Positions 5,198 to 8,743 of a DNA stretch of 8,743 nt are shown here, piece after piece. The stretch comes from CBCXVS01 sp965178525. GTDB taxonomy: Bacteria > Tectomicrobia > Entotheonellia > Entotheonellales > Entotheonellaceae. The stretch spans positions 1 through 8,743 of the forward strand of contig CBCXVS010000303.1 of assembly GCA_965178525.1 (NCBI GenBank). Reading direction: 5' to 3'. The translations under genes were made by a program, and so were the position numbers. Every line of letters begins with the position of its first letter. The first letter of the stretch is position 1. The notes beneath the pieces were generated by a model, which searched no databases, was not told where the DNA came from, and saw nothing but the letters and a program-made list of their open reading frames with translations.

Positions 5198-7105
5198 ATG
5201 TATAAAGGTTATTCTGTCCAGGTACTGAATGACCTTGACAATGGGATATATCTCATGAGCTGGTGGCTTGCCATTGGGACTGCGATTGGCTTCTTCCTCT
5301 TTCTGCTGTGGCGCCGAGTGTTTCGGGTACCGTGGTATCTCAGGAAGCTGGTAAAACTGCGGCGAGAAGGTTCTGAAGCCATTCTGCCGATTATCCGGAT
5401 CCTGCCGGTCCGGGATCAACACGGACGCATCCGGCAAGCGGCGGTGGCGGCTTTGACGGAAATCGGCTCTGCCTCCATCCTAGGCTTGCGAGACGTCCTG
5501 TGGCAGGGCAAGGAGGACGTACGCCAAGCGGCGGCCTTTGCCCTGGGCGCATTCCAGCACCCAACGGCGCGAGCCGCCTTAATCCAAGCGTTACAAGACA
5601 CGAGCGTGTCGGTCCGCGGCACTGCGGCCACCGCTTTAGGGACGAGGGGCGATACGGAAAGCGTACAGCCCCTCATGAAGGTGTTGGAACACAGTCATGC
5701 CGCCTGGCAGCAAACCTATGCCGAGCTGATACAGGATGGATTTATCGGAGGTGGAAGGCCCAGCACCGAGATCAAGCGTCTGAAGAGCATGGTGGGGGTC
5801 AATCGACTCCGGAAGCGGATGCAAGCGCTCTCCTATTGTATGGGCACAACGGCGGTGGCATTGGGACAGATTGGGCATCCGCAAGCCGTCCCCATGCTGA
5901 TCAACGTGTTGTCGGAGACGCGGCTGCCGCTGCATGTCCGCAAAGCGATCACCGAAGCCTTGCAGCACTTTGGGCCGGCCGTTGCGCCCGCGTTGGTGCA
6001 GGCATGGCGGGAGGCGTGGGGAGATGGGTCGCAGATTTTGACCGATGTGCTCGTGGACGTCCTCGTTACCGCTGACCCGGTGTTCAAGCCGCTTTCGGCC
6101 CCCCTTCTGCACGCCATGTTAGCGTTTCATCCGACCTGGGTAACGGCTTACCCATCGGCTGCCGAATTTGCCGCGTTTCGGCAACGGGTGGCGTGGCTAC
6201 CGCCCTTTGGCGGCAAAATTCCTCTGACCATTGAAGGACGTGTGCCAAAGCTGTTACGGCCGTCTTGGAGCGCGGAGGAACAGGTGGAGAAGCTGTTGCA
6301 ACTGCGTCAGCGCGGCCAACTCGGCCGAGGCTACGTACATCAGGTATCCGTGCAGGGCCGTCTACCGGATGACTTCAAATATGTGGCCTTGGCGCTGGTG
6401 ATCAGCAGTCCCTACCCGCATGACTGGATGGCTCCGTTTTTCGAGGCGCCATGGGGCAAGGTGGCGCCGCTGATCCACGATGGCGGGATGGTGCAAGTGG
6501 GGTTGAATCCGCTATGGCAAGGCGTGCCAGGCCGCACCGACTTCCTGCAACGGGTGGTGATGGTCTATGAGCCGGCTTTGGAGCAGTTAGAGCGTTTGAG
6601 TGAAGCCGAGCAGTTGCAGCGCTTGACCGAGGATCCGAGGCTGATCGAACACTACCACCGCGAATGTGAAGAACGCGTGCGGCTCGTGCGTGAAGCCAAA
6701 GCCTACCAACGCTTAGCCCTGGCGCTGCACGCCGCTGCCGGTACGGCGCCAAACGCGATGCCCGAAGCGATGCGTGAGAAACTCGAGGGGCATTGGCATC
6801 GGTTTCGCGAGCGTATGGATAACCTTTTGGGAGAATTTGACGTCCGTGACGCCGCTGACATCCGTTGGTTCACGGAGCAGGCGCGGCGTCTGGACGGGTG
6901 GTTTAGCCCCCGCCACGAGGCCGATTGGGAGCCCATTCAACAGCGCCTCGTTCGTCTCGAAGCGATCAAAAAGCAGTATCCGCCATTGCGTTCACATGTG
7001 ATCCAGCTTCTCCAACAAGCCACCGAGGCCATTGATCGTGATCTCGGATTCGTGCAGAGCCGTTCGGAGCGTGGTGACGCCGGGACGATGTGGGATGTGG
7101 GATAA
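5198..7105 (+). CDS. Membrane-anchored HEAT-repeat protein of unknown function
   Basis: A 635-aa protein. One hydrophobic helix near the N-terminus (residues 22-38) is followed by Arg-rich WRRVFRVPWYLRK, which fits a signal anchor with the bulk of the protein in the cytoplasm (positive-inside rule). HEAT/PBS-lyase-like alpha repeats follow: about 77-102 (IRQAAVAALTEIG), 106-133 (VRQAAAFALGAF), 137-165 (VRGTAATALGTRG), then 211-240 and 245-272. Such repeats usually form a protein-binding scaffold. Residues 300-635 match nothing I recognise; they include the Pro/Trp-rich stretch 330-360 and long charged helices toward the end. At the ATG chosen (5198), GGAG is only two bases upstream, unusually close. 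ATG 5255 (MSWWLAIG), directly before the membrane helix, is a fair alternative giving 616 aa. The stop codon lies in a heptad repeat. The gene diverges from the VWA gene and precedes tatB; a functional link is unproven. Confidence 0.85.
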   Translation: MYKGYSVQVLNDLDNGIYLMSWWLAIGTAIGFFLFLLWRRVFRVPWYLRKLVKLRREGSEAILPIIRILPVRDQHGRIRQAAVAALTEIGSASILGLRDVLWQGKEDVRQAAAFALGAFQHPTARAALIQALQDTSVSVRGTAATALGTRGDTESVQPLMKVLEHSHAAWQQTYAELIQDGFIGGGRPSTEIKRLKSMVGVNRLRKRMQALSYCMGTTAVALGQIGHPQAVPMLINVLSETRLPLHVRKAITEALQHFGPAVAPALVQAWREAWGDGSQILTDVLVDVLVTADPVFKPLSAPLLHAMLAFHPTWVTAYPSAAEFAAFRQRVAWLPPFGGKIPLTIEGRVPKLLRPSWSAEEQVEKLLQLRQRGQLGRGYVHQVSVQGRLPDDFKYVALALVISSPYPHDWMAPFFEAPWGKVAPLIHDGGMVQVGLNPLWQGVPGRTDFLQRVVMVYEPALEQLERLSEAEQLQRLTEDPRLIEHYHRECEERVRLVREAKAYQRLALALHAAAGTAPNAMPEAMREKLEGHWHRFRERMDNLLGEFDVRDAADIRWFTEQARRLDGWFSPRHEADWEPIQQRLVRLEAIKKQYPPLRSHVIQLLQQATEAIDRDLGFVQSRSERGDAGTMWDVG

Positions 7106-7107
7106 AG
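7085..7107. repeat. Short heptad tract across the HEAT-repeat gene stop codon
   Basis: Read in sevens, the bases are ACGATGT (7085-7091), GGGATGT (7092-7098) and GGGATAA (7099-7105); equivalently GATGTGG occurs twice at 7087-7100. The TAA stop (7103-7105) falls inside the third unit, and the repeat codes for the last residues (MWDVG). With only about two and a half copies it could be chance; it is listed because two clearer heptad tracts also abut stop codons in this window. Confidence 0.5.
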
Positions 7108-7119
7108 AGGATGGAAGCA

Positions 7120-7148
7120 ACGACATCTCGACTGACTTCTGCTATACT
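7120..7148 (+). promoter_or_regulatory. Candidate promoter of the tatB-tatC-pyrE operon
   Basis: ACGACA (7120-7125, 4/6 to TTGACA) is followed after 17 bases by TATACT (7143-7148, 5/6 to TATAAT). The predicted start is near 7155, only 50 bases past the HEAT-repeat gene stop, and leaves a leader of about 117 bases before tatB. It would make the tat-pyrE genes independent of the upstream gene. Confidence 0.5.
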
Positions 7149-7154
7149 ACGTGC

Positions 7155-7271
7155 CGGGACAAAACCGCCTTATCACGTGGTCGACGATGTTCAGGAGCGG
7201 CGTATCCACTCCTGTCGGTTCTCACTTTAGCGAAGCGCGCACCGCGCAAGCTTCGCGCTATTGAGGTCTCT
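7155..7271 (+). promoter_or_regulatory. Potentially structured 5' leader of tatB
   Basis: The leader contains several nested complementary segments. AACCG (7163-7167) can pair with CGGTT (7216-7220), enclosing CAGGAG (7192-7197) paired with CTCCTG (7209-7214). A stronger hairpin follows at 7228-7260. There TAGCGAAGC (7228-7236) pairs with GCTT (7250-7253) and CGCTA (7256-7260) across a two-base bulge, and GCGC (7237-7240) pairs with GCGC (7244-7247) at its tip. This hairpin ends two bases before the tatB ribosome site GAGG (7263-7266). It lacks a U tract, so it is not a standard terminator. No known riboswitch class was recognised. Confidence 0.4.
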
Positions 7272-7556
7272 ATGTTCGGCATCGGTTTGCCGGAGTTGAT
7301 TCTGATTTTGGTCTTGGGACTGCTCGTCCTCGGACCGCAGCGGCTGCCCGAAGTGGCGCGCACGGTCGGCCGTATCTACGGGCAATTGCGCCGGGCCAGC
7401 GAGGATTTTCAGCGGACCATCCGGCAGGATATCGCGGCGATTGAACGCCAGGAAGACGTCAACCGCAATAAGGCGGTGGCAGACGAACTCCGAGAACGCT
7501 TTGCCGATCCCACGGGGGTGCGAACCACGATTGAGGAGCGTGATGTCCATGGTTGA
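7272..7556 (+). CDS. tatB: Twin-arginine translocase subunit TatB (TatA/B family)
   Basis: A small inner-membrane protein (94 aa) of the Sec-independent Tat pathway, which exports folded proteins carrying twin-arginine signals; TatB with TatC forms the signal-peptide receptor. Seen: one N-terminal membrane helix starting MFGIGLPELILIL, hinge LGPQRLPE (20-27), then an amphipathic helix (28-55) and a charged tail. Glu8 and LGPQRLP, in place of the TatA-like FGxxKLP, favour TatB; in organisms with a single TatA/B protein it could serve both roles. The start at ATG 7272 is chosen because it gives the canonical N-terminus and has GAGG (7263-7266) five bases upstream; the frame remains open further upstream, but nothing there resembles the family. 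The gene overlaps tatC by 14 bases, showing translational coupling. No separate tatA is in the window. Confidence 0.93.
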   Translation: MFGIGLPELILILVLGLLVLGPQRLPEVARTVGRIYGQLRRASEDFQRTIRQDIAAIERQEDVNRNKAVADELRERFADPTGVRTTIEERDVHG

Positions 7557-8301
7557 TACCCCGATGCCGTTGACCGCACACTTGACGGAGTTGCGGTCGC
7601 GGTTGTTTGCCTGTGTGATCGCTCTCGGTATCGGCTTCCTTTTGTGTTATACGCTCTCCGATTACATTATTGCCGCATTGCAAAAGCCACCCAATTTTCT
7701 TGGCCCCCCGCTCACGGTGCCGCTGCAGATCATTGCGCCTGCCGAGGCATTCCTGACCTACCTGAAAGTCAGTTTTCTGTGCGGCTTGTTCCTCGCGTTG
7801 CCGGTGATTTTGTATCAGCTCTGGCGCTTTGTGGTGCCGGGTCTGCTGCAGCACGAACGGAAATACACGGTTCCGTTTATCATTGGTTCGACCGCGTTGT
7901 TTTACCTCGGGGGCGTCCTGTTCTATTGCATCCTGCCGCTCATTGTACGGTTTCTCCTCAGTTTTGCCGGTCCCGATATCAAAGCGCAGCTCTCTGTCGG
8001 ATACTATGTCGGATTCTGTATTCGCCTCATGATCGCCTTCGGGATCGTGTTTCAACTGCCGATGGTGACAACGTTTCTGACCCAGCTCGGCCTGCTTTCA
8101 TCGCGCGGCCTCATCAAGAATTTTCGCTATGCCGTGGTCCTGACGTTTATTGTCGCGGCCATTCTGACACCCCCCGATGTGATTTCCCAAACGTTCATGG
8201 CGTTGCCGACTCTACTGCTTTACGGCGTGAGCATTCTCGTGGCCAAGCGCATCGAAAAGCGGCAGGCGGAGGCAGAGGAAGCCGAAGACGAACTCGATTA
8301 A
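7543..8301 (+). CDS. tatC: Twin-arginine translocase subunit TatC
   Basis: A polytopic inner-membrane protein (252 aa, usual length) that binds twin-arginine signal peptides and nucleates the Tat pore with TatA/B. Seen: the cytoplasmic N-terminal motif HLTELRSRL (13-21), the conserved PAEAF (66-70) before the second membrane segment, LPVILYQLWRFVVPGL (86-101) with the following ER pair (105-106), and LTPPDVISQ (209-217 region) before the last segments. Six hydrophobic segments are visible at about 22-44, 73-93, 109-137, 153-178, 194-209 and 216-234, then a charged, acidic tail. Start ATG 7543 has GAGGAG at 7533-7538; ATG 7549 is a possible alternative. The gene overlaps tatB, and pyrE follows after a 20-base gap, so the three are probably one transcript. 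Confidence 0.96.
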   Translation: MSMVDTPMPLTAHLTELRSRLFACVIALGIGFLLCYTLSDYIIAALQKPPNFLGPPLTVPLQIIAPAEAFLTYLKVSFLCGLFLALPVILYQLWRFVVPGLLQHERKYTVPFIIGSTALFYLGGVLFYCILPLIVRFLLSFAGPDIKAQLSVGYYVGFCIRLMIAFGIVFQLPMVTTFLTQLGLLSSRGLIKNFRYAVVLTFIVAAILTPPDVISQTFMALPTLLLYGVSILVAKRIEKRQAEAEEAEDELD

Positions 8302-8321
8302 TATCGCAATAGAGGTGCGGC

Positions 8322-8743
8322 ATGCCAACGGTTGCTGAGGATGTACTGCAACTGCTCCATAAGACCGGGGCACTCCAGGAGGGTCACTTTCTTTTGACCT
8401 CCGGCCAACACAGTGCACGTTATGTCCAGTGCGCCAGGACGTTACAATATCCCCGGCACGCGGAGACGCTGGGCCAATGGATGGCCGAGGGTGTGGATGA
8501 CACGGCGATCGACGCCGTCATTTCTCCGGCGATTGGCGGCATTGTGATTGGCCAGGAAGTCGCCAAGGCATTGGGCGTGCGGGGCATATTTGCCGAACGT
8601 GAACAGGGCGTCATGACCCTGCGCCGTGGCTTTGAGCTGGCTCCCGGAGAGCGGGTCTTCGTGGTCGAAGATGTCACCACGACCGGGGGGTCGGTACAAG
8701 ACGTGATCCAATTGGTGCAGGAGCGCCAAGGTGTGATCGTGGG
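8322..8743 (+). CDS. pyrE: Orotate phosphoribosyltransferase PyrE (3'-truncated by window edge)
   Basis: Cytosolic enzyme joining orotate to PRPP to give orotidine 5'-phosphate in pyrimidine synthesis. The first 141 of about 190 residues are present and open to the edge. Seen: FLLTSG (23-28) and SARYV (31-35) of the substrate hood, SPAIGG (68-73), and the PRPP-binding signature VVEDVTTTGGS (114-124). The mobile-loop region reads FAEREQGVMTLRRGFEL rather than the Arg-Lys loop of the enterobacterial enzyme. That agrees with the shorter PyrE subfamily first noted in thermophiles and common in deep-branching bacteria (recalled knowledge). Start ATG 8322 has AGAGG (8311-8315) six bases upstream. 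It follows tatC by 20 bases with no terminator between, so co-transcription is likely; a functional link to protein export is not evident. Confidence 0.95.
   Translation, partial: MPTVAEDVLQLLHKTGALQEGHFLLTSGQHSARYVQCARTLQYPRHAETLGQWMAEGVDDTAIDAVISPAIGGIVIGQEVAKALGVRGIFAEREQGVMTLRRGFELAPGERVFVVEDVTTTGGSVQDVIQLVQERQGVIV

Noticed and set aside
5235..5240. Perfect TTGACA inside the start of the HEAT-repeat gene
   Set aside because: No acceptable -10 lies 16-18 bases downstream, and it falls in coding sequence.
7032..7271. In-frame upstream extension of tatB
   Set aside because: It overlaps the HEAT-repeat gene, resembles no Tat sequence, and would bury the canonical N-terminal membrane helix; ATG 7272 has a good ribosome site.
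7441..7542. In-frame upstream extension of tatC
   Set aside because: It lies within tatB and precedes the conserved TatC N-terminus; ATG 7543 follows GAGGAG.
7644..8312. Second plus-strand frame of 222 codons
   Set aside because: It is an out-of-frame shadow of tatC without a recognisable domain.

Overview
The window looks like chromosomal DNA from an uncultured, fairly GC-rich Gram-negative-type bacterium. The clues are a TatB/TatC export pair, strong Shine-Dalgarno sites, dense gene packing and a PyrE of the short-loop kind. Lineage cannot be fixed from this sequence; an environmental group such as Tectomicrobia, Methylomirabilota or Nitrospirota-like bacteria is only a guess. No tRNA, rRNA, CRISPR array or transposase gene was seen.

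Layout. Bases 1-1571 hold the 3' part of a MenB/BadI-type crotonase gene (+, with a frameshift near its end) that converges on a short-chain dehydrogenase/reductase (SDR) gene (-). An alpha/beta hydrolase gene (+, 1713-2519) diverges from the SDR across a 141-bp promoter region. The three together resemble a small acyl-CoA or ring-cleavage catabolic cluster, although the substrate is unknown. The hydrolase converges on a large MIDAS-type von Willebrand A (VWA) protein gene (-, 2650-4800). A 397-bp intergenic region follows, with repeats and a likely promoter for the VWA gene. A membrane-anchored HEAT-repeat protein of unknown function (+, 5198-7105) diverges from it. Last comes a probable operon tatB-tatC-pyrE (+, from 7272 off the right edge), preceded by its own promoter candidate and a leader that can fold.

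The most unusual feature is not a gene. Both convergent gene junctions (716-800 and 2520-2649) consist almost entirely of short tandem repeats with a 7-base period, arranged as opposed (inverted) arms around a central linker. The heptad sequence differs: ATTCCGC in one, TAGCTAA/TAGCTGA in the other. A third, shorter heptad run (GGGATGT-type) lies across the stop codon of the HEAT-repeat gene. So the 3' ends of all five genes upstream of the tat operon touch or lie within about 12 bases of a heptad tract. A fourth, different repeat (CTTCGCG-type) lies in the large divergent intergenic region. These may be mobile or slippage-generated repeats, or gene-end structures acting as bidirectional terminators.

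Work that this sequence alone cannot settle: whether the crotonase frameshift is real, the substrate of the catabolic genes, and the roles of the VWA and HEAT-repeat proteins.
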